Positions 57,301 to 64,000 of a stretch of 64,000 nt of DNA are shown here, piece after piece. The stretch comes from Terriglobia bacterium (lineage in GTDB: Bacteria > Acidobacteriota > Terriglobia > Acidiferrales > UBA7541). Below the pieces are notes generated by a model, which saw only the letters and a program-made list of their open reading frames with translations, did not search any database and had not been told where the DNA came from. Position 1 is the first letter of the stretch. The number at the start of each line of letters is the position of its first letter. The DNA lies in assembly GCA_023512135.1 (NCBI GenBank), contig JAIMAG010000001.1:62001-126000 (forward strand), given 5' to 3'. The translations under genes were made by a program, and so were the position numbers.

Positions 57301-58862
57301 TGGCCCTTCCAGTTATTTTTCCGGGCAAGAATTTCGCGGACACTGTCTTCGAGGAGACGATGGTCTTCGCGGGAGGATCCAACGGCGGTCACACAGAGGG
57401 TCCGAATATCTTTTGGCAACAGACCGCGTAACACCGTCAGGGCTTTGGGGGCGTGAGCGGTGACAAGGACTCGTTCGCCTGTTGCGAGAAGGTGACAGAT
57501 CAGGTTTGCGATAGTGTGGCTTTTACCGGTGCCCGGCGGTCCCTTGACGAGCACACAAGATCGTTGCTCGAGATGCTCCGCGATTTGCCGCTGTTCGTCG
57601 TTTGTCGGTAGCGGGAAATAGAGGCGTGAGTTTTTTGGGACAGGACCCGGAGTCACCTTTGGATCATCCTTTGAACGATCCCCAGTTGGCTCGCCTTCGC
57701 TGACGAACTGGTTCCAAGGGTCTGTCGTCAAAGCACCGGAGTTGTTCTTGTAAACTTCCAGGAGACGATTGATCAGGTCTTCATAAGCTTTCGGGCGCCT
57801 CTCACGGAGAACAAGCGCGGGTGCATACAGGATGCACAAGGTATCATCGACGCGATCCAACGGTTTCCAGGCGTCTTCCATCACCTGCGCATCTGGGCGG
57901 ATGCTATTGGCGATGAGACGAAGGATCTCAGCAATCCCCTCCTTATCCCAGGCCCGAACGGCCAGCTCTTCTAGTCGGCCATCAAGTACCTCCTTATTTA
58001 ACCTAGGCTGATCCTGAAGTTCGAGCATGTCCAGCTCTATGCGGAACTTCTCAAAGGACGCAGCCGGGCCGACGGTAAGAACGCCCCGCGTACCGTCTAG
58101 GCTGACCTCGGCAGGAGCAGTGAGCAGGTGACGCTTCACGGTCACGTCTTTTGGGTCGCGCCATTGCAGAAACCCTACTGCAAGGAGCAGTTCAAAACGT
58201 TCTTCGGCTTCCTCGAGTCGCCGGCGCATGAAGTCTACAGTTTCATAGATTTCTTGAACCTGTTTCCACCGACGCATCTCATCTGCCCAATGCTTCCACT
58301 GGTTTTCGAGATACTCGAGCCAAGCATCTTGGACTTGGGGGTAGTGTTTCAGAAGTCTTACTTCAGGGACCTTTGCACGGAGTTCCCCTGAGGGTGCATC
58401 GGGATCTTGGACACGCTCTTCAACCAGAACAGTAATCTCCGCTTTAAGAAGATCTATAAGCTCCTCGAGTTCTTTGGATACGTATTTCTCCGGATTCTTC
58501 TGGAAATCTTGAGAGACCCAGTCTCGAAGTGTCTGGGGAAGCTCTTGGAGTATTGGCTTGCGCTTCTTGCGAACCTCGAGCCAGAGATCGGGGATATCGT
58601 CCGGCTTATCTGCGAAGAACGCTGACTTGCATGCATCTTTCCAGTTTGCGGGCAGATCCCGGGGAAGGTCTTGGAACCACAGAAGCTTGTCGCCGCTATT
58701 GTAAGCCGGAGTGCGCTTCCGGCGAAGGGTGGCCGTTTCCTTCAGAAACCGAAGAAGAGCTACTCCTTTACTTTCCACATTTGATGCGTTGACATTTTTC
58801 TTTGGCGGTCGAGCCTCAGAGCCGAGGTCGAGGCCTAGGACCCACTCATCGCTCGTAGTCAT
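54282..58862 (-). CDS. Superfamily 1 helicase with C-terminal Vsr/DUF559-type nuclease (probable defence protein)
   Basis: A 1,526-residue protein. Walker A GPPGTGKSHTIANLI lies near residue 440, followed by long coiled coils (about 500-1060); Walker B TIIVDEASQAGIEALALLLLAKRIVVVGDDKQ is near residue 1110; then EHFRCVPEIIRF and RRFNVAMSRARDQVWLF (SF1 motifs V-VI). The last 130 residues, with SWFEVDVALELLRRKYRVRPQVEVASFRIDLVVEG and AVECDGDAWHG, form a restriction-like Vsr/DUF559 nuclease domain. Single-protein helicase-nuclease systems of this layout are known in anti-phage defence (for example Hhe-type). Its base composition is lower in GC than the surrounding chromosome, and it sits between dnaN and dnaA, so it probably arrived by transfer. 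Confidence 0.85.
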   Translation of the reverse strand: MTTSDEWVLGLDLGSEARPPKKNVNASNVESKGVALLRFLKETATLRRKRTPAYNSGDKLLWFQDLPRDLPANWKDACKSAFFADKPDDIPDLWLEVRKKRKPILQELPQTLRDWVSQDFQKNPEKYVSKELEELIDLLKAEITVLVEERVQDPDAPSGELRAKVPEVRLLKHYPQVQDAWLEYLENQWKHWADEMRRWKQVQEIYETVDFMRRRLEEAEERFELLLAVGFLQWRDPKDVTVKRHLLTAPAEVSLDGTRGVLTVGPAASFEKFRIELDMLELQDQPRLNKEVLDGRLEELAVRAWDKEGIAEILRLIANSIRPDAQVMEDAWKPLDRVDDTLCILYAPALVLRERRPKAYEDLINRLLEVYKNNSGALTTDPWNQFVSEGEPTGDRSKDDPKVTPGPVPKNSRLYFPLPTNDEQRQIAEHLEQRSCVLVKGPPGTGKSHTIANLICHLLATGERVLVTAHAPKALTVLRGLLPKDIRTLCVTAVGSSREDHRLLEDSVREILARKNNWKGQQWAQGEIDRLEKELRQYEDECAKLDRQIREAREVETHPHSLPGKYTGTAAQIARQVEAKRHEYGWFPELANDRQCCPLQSEEVAFLADIHVSLTPEYLSELRLEIGSFSLPDPSKFEKAIEKLNQAESAAMAACAGVSEEQLSLLQQFSNETLDACKAFLDELEERATRAGCMLGDLTRKILKDLLVGQPSRWDRLEREVVRLTEKIVVARECSGTAKIAIPLDIENSKLVNDVRRRLEHIKSGGWRGWGFLAPRVMRETRYIEKCCRVNGEPPREQQSLETLLGYIDLRDHLRSFYALWPAALSFRPDDPRQAANVVLDAVEQLRQLLEFFRNCPKEVLGSFPAKKRLGLAESHEREVWLRLIEAELARRRARAALEPLDEWLRMIRGVTPENLHPCMRELANALEGRNPARWRSAWEKRERLKKEKERLAQYEKLLDRVRAACPEIETLVRSKQGDSEWSPRIRQLLQAWNWAAARAWLRKVTDPEYYERLFEKRHRIQAQIEKNLEQLASLKAWRAFLERMDQGTQQSLVAWTKAVERIGKGTGKYAYRHRRTARQHLMSCIPKIPAWIMPLHKLWETTDARPGIFDTIIVDEASQAGIEALALLLLAKRIVVVGDDKQNSPEAVGVLEDDIARLARDHLQQFRFRDEFRPDTSLYDHAERAFGNVISLREHFRCVPEIIRFSNDLCYTAAPLIPLRQAPPNRLPPLRAQFVEHGSCEGEGQRIQNRAEAEAIVERICTCLEDKAYEGKTMGVVVLQGHAQAEFIEKRLAEVLEPSVREERKLRCGVPATFQGDQRDVIFLSLVVTPNHHFRALTELEAQRRFNVAMSRARDQVWLFHSIQLDHLRREDLRYRLLQFFLSPGQTALDEIYEELNRLELEAKRKPRQRGEQPAPYESWFEVDVALELLRRKYRVRPQVEVASFRIDLVVEGLDKRLAVECDGDAWHGPEQFSYDMARQLQLERAGWKFVRIRESEFYYNRDAAIRRVLEACDCLGITAIPGNP

Positions 58863-58878
58863 TTTTCGACTACTCCTC

Positions 58879-58907
58879 TTGACAGGGTAACGGAGGAGGA
58901 TATTATA
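58879..58907. promoter_or_regulatory. Overlapping divergent promoters
   Basis: Plus strand: TTGACA (58879-58884), 16-base spacer, TATTAT (58901-58906). Minus strand: a perfect TATAAT (58907-58902) lies 40 bases before the helicase start with SD agaggag at 58879-58873. The helicase and the RNA candidate at 58913-59022 would share this region. Confidence 0.6.
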
Positions 58908-58912
58908 GAAAC

Positions 58913-59022
58913 AGTGTATCCCAGTCGCGGTTCCCGTTGCTTATTCTAGCAAGTGGGTTTCCGCGAAGGCCAAGCCCGAAAGGGCTAACCACGGCACCGT
59001 CCAGCACGGTGCCTTTTTCTTT
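58913..59022 (+). ncRNA. Candidate 110-nt small RNA
   Basis: A strong promoter is followed 110 bases later by a rho-independent terminator: GGCACCGT (58993-59000), loop CCAGC, ACGGTGCC (59006-59013), then TTTTTCTTT. In between are hairpins TTGCT/AGCAA around tattct and AGCCC-GAAA-GGGCT within a GGTT...AACC frame. No open reading frame of note is enclosed. It stands between the helicase gene and the 3' end of dnaA; the role is unknown, and it could be part of the defence locus or a chromosomal RNA. Confidence 0.6.
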
Positions 59023-59121
59023 GCGCAGATGGCAGAGGGAAGCTGCCCGGGCTTGTTCCCGCAGCGCAGGCGCGCCAGTGGCGGAAAAGTGCGGGTGGAC
59101 GCAGCTGGGGACGCGGTCGAG

Positions 59122-60423
59122 CTACTGGATGGAATCGAGCAGCTTGGTGATGGTGCGGTTCAGCTCCTTGTCGGTGCGGCGGAGCGTGTCGATTTTGTTG
59201 ATGGAATGGAGCACGGTGGTGTGGTGCTTGCCGCCGAACTGGCGTCCGATTTCCGGCAGCGAGGCGGAGGTGAGCTGCTTCACCAGGTACATGGCAATTT
59301 GGCGCGGGTAGGCGATGGCTTTCGCGTTCGAGCGCATCTTCAGGTCTTCGGGGCGGAGCTGGAAGTGCTCGCCGACGCGCTTCTGGATCAGTTCGATGGT
59401 GACGCGCTTATCCTGTGAATCGATGATGGACTTCAGTGCGGCGTGCGCGGTGGCCAGATTCAACGGCTGACCGGTCAGCGAGGCGAACGCCACCAGCCGC
59501 GTGAGCGCGCCTTCCAGTTCGCGCACGTTCGATTTGATGGAGCGGGCAATGAACTCGGCGACTTCGTCGGGCAGAAAGACGCGCTCGGTTTCAGCTTTCT
59601 TCTGCAGGATGGCGATTTTGGTTTCCAGGTCGGGCGGCTGGATATCGGCCACCAGGCCCCATTCGAACCGCGAGCGCAGTCGTTCTTCGAGCGAGCTGAT
59701 TTCTTTCGGCAGCGAATCCGAGCTGATCACAATCTGCTTCTGCTGGTCGTAGAGCGCATTGAAGGTGTGGAAGAATTCTTCCTGCGTACGTTCTTTGCCG
59801 GCGATGAACTGGATGTCGTCGATCAGCAGCACGTCCACGGTGTGGAAGCGGTTGCGGAAGCTGACCATGCGGTCGAAGCGGAGCGAGTTGATCACCTCCA
59901 TGGTGAACTTTTCCGCGCTGATGTAGGTGAGCCGGCAGGCGGGGTTGTGACGCTTGATGCGGTGGCCGATGGCCTGCATCAGGTGGGTTTTGCCCATGCC
60001 CACGCCGCCGTAGAGAAACAGCGGGTTGTACGCCTTCGAGGGCCGGTCGGCGACGGCCAGCGCTGCGGCGTGCGCGAACTGATTCGAGGCGCCGACGACA
60101 AAAGTTTCGAACGTGAAGCGCGGGTTCAACTGAGGGTCGACCGCGTCAAAGTCCAGCCTGGGCTGAGCGGTGGTGCTCGGCCGCTCCGGCTCCGTGGGGA
60201 CGAATTCTACCTGCGTGTCGGCCATGCCCACTTCGACCAGCACGGCACGGATCAGCTCCCCGTAGGTCTCCGACAGCCGCTTCCGGAAGGCCTTGGTAGG
60301 CACGCGCACGACCAGCCGGCCATTTTCCAGGCTCTGCTGCCGTGTCGGCTGGAACCAAGTGGAGAATGTGTGCGGATTCACGCGTCGTTCCAAGTGTTGC
60401 AAGATGCGTTCCCAAGCAGTCAT
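59122..60423 (-). CDS. dnaA: Replication initiator DnaA
   Basis: A 433-residue DnaA: domain I TAWERILQHLERRVNPHTFSTWFQPTRQQ, AAA+ domain with LFLYGGVGMGKTHLMQAIGH and VLLIDDIQFIAGKERTQEEFFHTFNAL, and the C-terminal DNA-binding signature GGKHHTTVLHSINKI. The ATG at 60423 is preferred; a GTG at 60465 would add 14 residues but would place a DnaA box (60443-60451) inside the coding region. dnaN and the gyr genes lie downstream beyond the insertion. Confidence 0.96.
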   Translation of the reverse strand: MTAWERILQHLERRVNPHTFSTWFQPTRQQSLENGRLVVRVPTKAFRKRLSETYGELIRAVLVEVGMADTQVEFVPTEPERPSTTAQPRLDFDAVDPQLNPRFTFETFVVGASNQFAHAAALAVADRPSKAYNPLFLYGGVGMGKTHLMQAIGHRIKRHNPACRLTYISAEKFTMEVINSLRFDRMVSFRNRFHTVDVLLIDDIQFIAGKERTQEEFFHTFNALYDQQKQIVISSDSLPKEISSLEERLRSRFEWGLVADIQPPDLETKIAILQKKAETERVFLPDEVAEFIARSIKSNVRELEGALTRLVAFASLTGQPLNLATAHAALKSIIDSQDKRVTIELIQKRVGEHFQLRPEDLKMRSNAKAIAYPRQIAMYLVKQLTSASLPEIGRQFGGKHHTTVLHSINKIDTLRRTDKELNRTITKLLDSIQ

Positions 60424-60893
60424 GCGCTGCTCCGTAGCCGGCTGTGGAAATTTGGGCAAATCCACCCCACCTTATTTCCACAGGCTGTTCAAAAACTGTG
60501 GACGACGTTAGCTCTCTGCCTGACGTTCTCGCTTTGAGCCTCAGGGCCGGGACGCACCCGCCGCGGTCTTCCTGCGACCGGTTTTCTCCGGCTTCCGTGG
60601 CGAGGGCGCATTCTCCACAACTGTGCGGGTTCGGGCAAGAGAAAGTTCAGCGAAGGCGCGCAACGGTTCTCACACGCGATTCACATGTTTTCCACAGGCG
60701 AGCACGCCACGGGCCAAACCTCGATCGGGACGTTCATCATTCCCCGGCAGGCTGGAGGTCGTTCCGTGATGCCGCGCGAAGCGTCCGTTTTCCTGCGGAT
60801 CTCGACGGGTGAGCGGGCTCGTCTCTACTGTGAGGACGAGTTTTGGCGGGGGTTCCTGGCCACGAGCCGACAGCGCGAGTCGGCGACCGTGGC
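60424..60893. promoter_or_regulatory. dnaA upstream region with DnaA boxes, probable oriC
   Basis: At least four box-like nonamers in 250 bases: ATTTCCACA (60451-60443 minus strand and 60474-60482 plus strand), TTCTCCACA (60611-60619) and TTTTCCACA (60688-60696, matching the TTWTNCACA consensus). The genes to the left (dnaA, dnaN, gyrB, gyrA) point away from it, as expected for a leftward replication fork. No gene was found in the region. An AT-rich unwinding element was not pinned down. Confidence 0.6.
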
Positions 60894-61901
60894 CTAGGCC
60901 GCGGGCAGTGCGGCGAAGCAAGCGTCCAGAATTTCTCGCCCGCAGCGCCGACCACGCACCGCCCAGTGCTCTTCGAGCGTGCGCACCAGCCGCCGCACCG
61001 CGCGCAGATAGGGGCGCGGCGAGGTGTAATGCTGCAGCCAGGTATGCTGCGCGAGCCGACTCTGTACGCGCACAAAGTTTTCCCGCAGTGCCGTCCGGTC
61101 CACGGGAGCAGGTTCCGCGGGGCGAAACACCATGAACAGATTGCCGCCGTCCGCGGACAGTTCTGCATGCTCGGCGCGCAGGCCTTCGCGCTGGCCCAGA
61201 GCCGCCAGGGTCGCGTGGGTGAAGTGGAACAGATGGGCGCGATGGAAACGATGGTTCGGCGCCTGGCAGGTTGCCTCCAGATTCGGCACTTCGACAGCGA
61301 GCGCGCCGGTCGGTTTCAGCCAGCGGCGCACTTGGGCCAGCACGAGGTCGGGCGAGAGGGTGTGTTCCAGTACGTGGTAGAGCGCAATCAGATCGAAGGA
61401 AGCCGCTTCCAGCTCGACCTGTTCAACGCCGCCGATGCGCACATCCAGGTTGTATTCACGGATGGCGAACTCCGCGAAACCGGCGTGCGGCTCGATGCCG
61501 GTGGCGCGGTAGCCCTGCCGCGCGAACAGGTAGAGCAGTTCGCCGCCACCGCAGCCGACGTCCAGCACCCGCGCCTGCGGGGACAGCCAGCGGCGGAGTT
61601 GGCGGAAACGGTCGATTGCGTTGCGCCCGTTGCGGTAGATGTGGACCCGTCGGGGACGCTGCGTGCCCTGGTATTCGCGCCGGTAGCGATCCCGGTAGTA
61701 GGAGGCCAGCGCGTCGGGTGCGGGCAGCGGATCGCTCCAGGCCAGGCCGCAGCCCCGGCAGAGCACCGTGCGCAGCGGGCGGCCGCGACGGTCTTTGCGA
61801 GAAAGCAGGGCGGCATCCCGGGCGCCACACAGGGTGCACGGGCTGCGGGCGGCGTTTTCCGATTCCGCCGGGGAGCGCACCGTTGCAAAGCGACTTCGCA
61901 C
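60894..61901 (-). CDS. Zinc-ribbon/class I methyltransferase
   Basis: A 335-residue protein. The N-terminus has a zinc ribbon (CTLCGARD ... CRGCGLAWSDPLP), then the SAM fold with RVLDVGCGGGELLYLFARQGYRATGIEP (motif I) and FDLIALYHVLEHTLSPDLVLAQVRRWLKPTGALAVEVPN. The C-terminus is helical and rich in Arg and His. The zinc-ribbon plus MTase layout occurs in 6-deoxysugar-type C-methyltransferases and related proteins, but the substrate is not clear here. Confidence 0.85.
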   Translation of the reverse strand: MRSRFATVRSPAESENAARSPCTLCGARDAALLSRKDRRGRPLRTVLCRGCGLAWSDPLPAPDALASYYRDRYRREYQGTQRPRRVHIYRNGRNAIDRFRQLRRWLSPQARVLDVGCGGGELLYLFARQGYRATGIEPHAGFAEFAIREYNLDVRIGGVEQVELEAASFDLIALYHVLEHTLSPDLVLAQVRRWLKPTGALAVEVPNLEATCQAPNHRFHRAHLFHFTHATLAALGQREGLRAEHAELSADGGNLFMVFRPAEPAPVDRTALRENFVRVQSRLAQHTWLQHYTSPRPYLRAVRRLVRTLEEHWAVRGRRCGREILDACFAALPAA

Positions 61902-61910
61902 CGCCGCCGG

Positions 61911-63254
61911 CTAGCCGCCGCGGTGTTCGATGGGGATGTAGCTGCGCTGGTCGTAGCCGAGATAGACCTGCCGCGGCCGGGCGATTTTCTGCTCCGGGTC
62001 GAGCAGCATCTCTTCCCACTGGGCGATCCAGCCCGACGTGCGCGGAATGGCGAACAGCACCGGGAACATGGTCGTGGGGAAGCCCATGGACTGGTAGATC
62101 AGCCCGGTGTAGAAGTCGACGTTCGGATAGAGCCTGCGGGTGACGAAGTATTCGTCTTCGAGCGCGATGCGCTCGACTTCCAGCGCGATGTCGAGCAGCG
62201 GATTGCGCCCCATCACGTCGAACACCTGATAGGCGATCTCTTTGATGATGCGCGCGCGGGGATCGTAGTTTTTGTAGATGCGGTGTCCGAACCCCATCAG
62301 TCGCTTCTCACCGCTTTTGACCCGCTTGATGTAGGCGGGCACGTTGTTCACCGAGCCGATGTCTTCCAGCATGCGCAGGACCGCTTCGTTCGCGCCGCCG
62401 TGCAACGGGCCGTAGAGCGCCGCGGTCGCAGCGGCGGTGGCGGAGTAGGGGTCCACGTGCGAGCTGCCGACGCTGCGCATGGCGTTGGCCGAACAGTTCT
62501 GCTCGTGATCGGCGTGCAGAATGAACAGCACATCGAGCGCGCGCTCCAGCACCGGGTTCGGCTTGTACTTCAGCTCGGTGGTCTTAAACAGCATGTTCAG
62601 GAAGTTGCCCGTGTAGCTGAGGTCGTTGTCCGGATAGACGTAAGGCATGCCGATGCTGTGCCGGTAGGAAAAGGCAGCCAGCGTGGGCATCTTGCCGATC
62701 AACCGGTAGGTCTGCTTCCGCCGGGATTCGGGATTGAAAATATCCTTGGCGTCCTCGTAGAAAGTCGAAAGGGCCGCCACGGTGGAGACGAGCATGCCCA
62801 TCGGATGCGCGTCGTAGTGGAACCCGTCGAGAAACTTTTTGATGGATTCGTGGATGAAGGTGTGGTGGGTGATGTGATAGGTCCAATCGTCCAGCTGGGC
62901 CTTGGTGGGCAGCTCGCCGTGGATGAGCAGATAGGCTGTCTCCAGATAAGTGCTGCGCTCGGCCAGCTCTTCGATCGGATAGCCCCGGTAGCGCAAAATG
63001 CCCTTTTCGCCGTCGATGTAGGTGATCCGGGATTTGCACGACGCGGTGTTCGTGAACGCCGGGTCGTAGCTCATCAGCCCGAAATCGGCTTCATCCACTT
63101 TGATCTGGCGCAGATCCATGGCGCGGATGGTGCCGTGCTGGATCGGAATCTCGTACCGTTTGCCGGTGCGGTTGTCCACGATGGTCAGCGAATCGCGCCG
63201 AGTCTGCGCGGCGTCCTCGGCTGCAACGGTGGGTGCAGGTTTGGTTGGATTCAT
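61911..63254 (-). CDS. gltA: Citrate synthase
   Basis: A 447-residue type II citrate synthase: DGEKGILRYRGYPIEELAERSTYLETAYLLIHGELPT, RQTYRLIGKMPTLAAFSYRHSIGMPYVYPDNDLSYTGNFLNMLF, LFILHADHEQNCSANAMRSVGSSHVDPYSATAAATAALYGPLHGGANEAVLRML, and VMGRNPLLDIALEVERIALEDEYFVTRRLYPNVDFYTGLIYQSMG. The catalytic His and Asp positions are in these motifs. The enzyme is standard; a promoter/SD region with gaaggga lies just upstream. Confidence 0.97.
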   Translation of the reverse strand: MNPTKPAPTVAAEDAAQTRRDSLTIVDNRTGKRYEIPIQHGTIRAMDLRQIKVDEADFGLMSYDPAFTNTASCKSRITYIDGEKGILRYRGYPIEELAERSTYLETAYLLIHGELPTKAQLDDWTYHITHHTFIHESIKKFLDGFHYDAHPMGMLVSTVAALSTFYEDAKDIFNPESRRKQTYRLIGKMPTLAAFSYRHSIGMPYVYPDNDLSYTGNFLNMLFKTTELKYKPNPVLERALDVLFILHADHEQNCSANAMRSVGSSHVDPYSATAAATAALYGPLHGGANEAVLRMLEDIGSVNNVPAYIKRVKSGEKRLMGFGHRIYKNYDPRARIIKEIAYQVFDVMGRNPLLDIALEVERIALEDEYFVTRRLYPNVDFYTGLIYQSMGFPTTMFPVLFAIPRTSGWIAQWEEMLLDPEQKIARPRQVYLGYDQRSYIPIEHRGG

Positions 63255-63493
63255 GGGAGTGGCATCCCTTCTTTCAGACTTCCCCCCAACATATCTTTAT
63301 ATACCAACCTGCAGTCAGCGGGAAACCGAATTCGCGGTGTCGTGGACTTTCTCGGCACTTCCGCGCTCCAGATTTCTCCGCCTGTCCGCCCCCTTCCCTC
63401 CGGGGCGAGTCGTGTCTTTGCCTTTGTCGCCCGGGCCAGCCGGGGTAGAATCGCGCTCCGCGCGGCCCGGAGGGGAGCCGCCCCGAGCGCTCC

Positions 63494-64000
63494 ATGCGCC
63501 ACTTTCTCCGCCGATACTTCGAGTTCGACCGGCACGGCACCACCTTCCGGCGGGAGGTGCTGGGTGGACTGACCACCTTCGCCACGATGAGCTACATCGT
63601 TGTGGTCAACCCGGCGATCTTGGCCTCGGCCGGGATACCCGCCGGGCCCGCGATGGTCGCCACGGTGCTGACCGCGCTGTTCGGCACGCTGCTGATGGCG
63701 TTGTACGCGAAGCGGCCGTTCGCGATTGCGCCGTTGATGGGCGAAAACGCCTTCCTGGCCGTAACCGTGGTGCAGATTCTGGGCATCCCCTGGCAGCAGG
63801 CCCTGGCCGCGGTGTTCACCGCCGGCGTGTTGTTCACGGTGCTGACGGTGGCGCGCGTCCGGCAGTGGCTGGTGGACGCGGTGCCGCCGGGACTGCGCTA
63901 CAGCTTTGCCACCGGCATCGGCTTGTTCCTCACCTTCATCGGACTGCACCAGAGCGGAATTGTGACAGCGGGCACGGCCGGTGCTCCGGTGCAGATGGGA
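63494..64000 (+). CDS. NCS2 family purine permease (N-terminal part; gene continues beyond the window)
   Basis: The visible 169 residues start MRHFLRRYFEFDRHGTTFRREVLGGLTTFATMSYIVVVNPAILASAGIPAGP, the AzgA/xanthine-uracil-type opening, and reach PLMGENAFLAVTVVQILGIPWQQALAAVF and ATGIGLFLTFIGLHQSGIV. This is the hypoxanthine/guanine/adenine permease branch of NCS2. The gene is divergent from gltA with about 240 bases between. Confidence 0.88.
   Translation, partial: MRHFLRRYFEFDRHGTTFRREVLGGLTTFATMSYIVVVNPAILASAGIPAGPAMVATVLTALFGTLLMALYAKRPFAIAPLMGENAFLAVTVVQILGIPWQQALAAVFTAGVLFTVLTVARVRQWLVDAVPPGLRYSFATGIGLFLTFIGLHQSGIVTAGTAGAPVQMG

Overview
The window is GC-rich, gene-dense bacterial chromosome. 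It reads as an Acidobacteriota-type genome. The reasons are a 1,336-residue TonB-dependent receptor with an N-terminal carboxypeptidase-regulatory-like domain, a TolB-propeller/amidohydrolase fusion, a long Asp-box (sortilin-like) propeller protein, and many secreted proteins of no recognised family. The species was not identified, and no rRNA, tRNA or CRISPR array was seen.

Layout. 1-3.1 kb: cdaA-cdaR-glmM (c-di-AMP and cell-wall precursor), divergent from an AI-2E-type permease. 3.5-4.9 kb: ECF sigma factor, zinc anti-sigma and a small secreted protein. 5.2-7.4 kb: a metal operon of a CsoR-type repressor with its own palindromic operator, a MerT-MerP protein, a CopZ-like metallochaperone and a glutaredoxin with an in-frame UGA at the first redox cysteine, followed by a hairpin that fits a bacterial SECIS (a probable selenoprotein). 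7.4-12 kb: thiE, a TPR protein and rnhB. 12-17 kb: the ribosomal operon rpsP-khpA-rimM-trmD-...-rplS, interrupted between trmD and rplS by a cassette of a 43-residue Cys-rich peptide, a terminator hairpin, an ATP-grasp ligase and a luciferase-like flavin monooxygenase. 17-28 kb: radical SAM protein, streptogramin-lyase-like propeller, a structured intergenic RNA candidate, an M16 protease pair, purN and tyrS. 28-45 kb: mostly envelope and secreted proteins, plus zapA. 45.6-60.9 kb: gyrA, gyrB, dnaN and dnaA, all on the minus strand, with DnaA boxes upstream of dnaA as the likely origin. A lower-GC block holding a methyltransferase and a 1,526-residue helicase-nuclease lies between dnaN and dnaA. 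60.9-64 kb: methyltransferase, citrate synthase and the start of an NCS2 purine permease.

The two strongest leads are the selenocysteine glutaredoxin in the mercury/copper-type operon (7169-7405) and the Cys-peptide/ATP-grasp/monooxygenase cassette inserted in the trmD-rplS operon (12636-14857). The cassette could be a peptide natural-product system or a cysteine-responsive attenuator controlling a sulfur-scavenging enzyme. Three further intergenic regions look like uncharacterised small RNAs: 19598-19717, 43631-43806 and 58913-59022.
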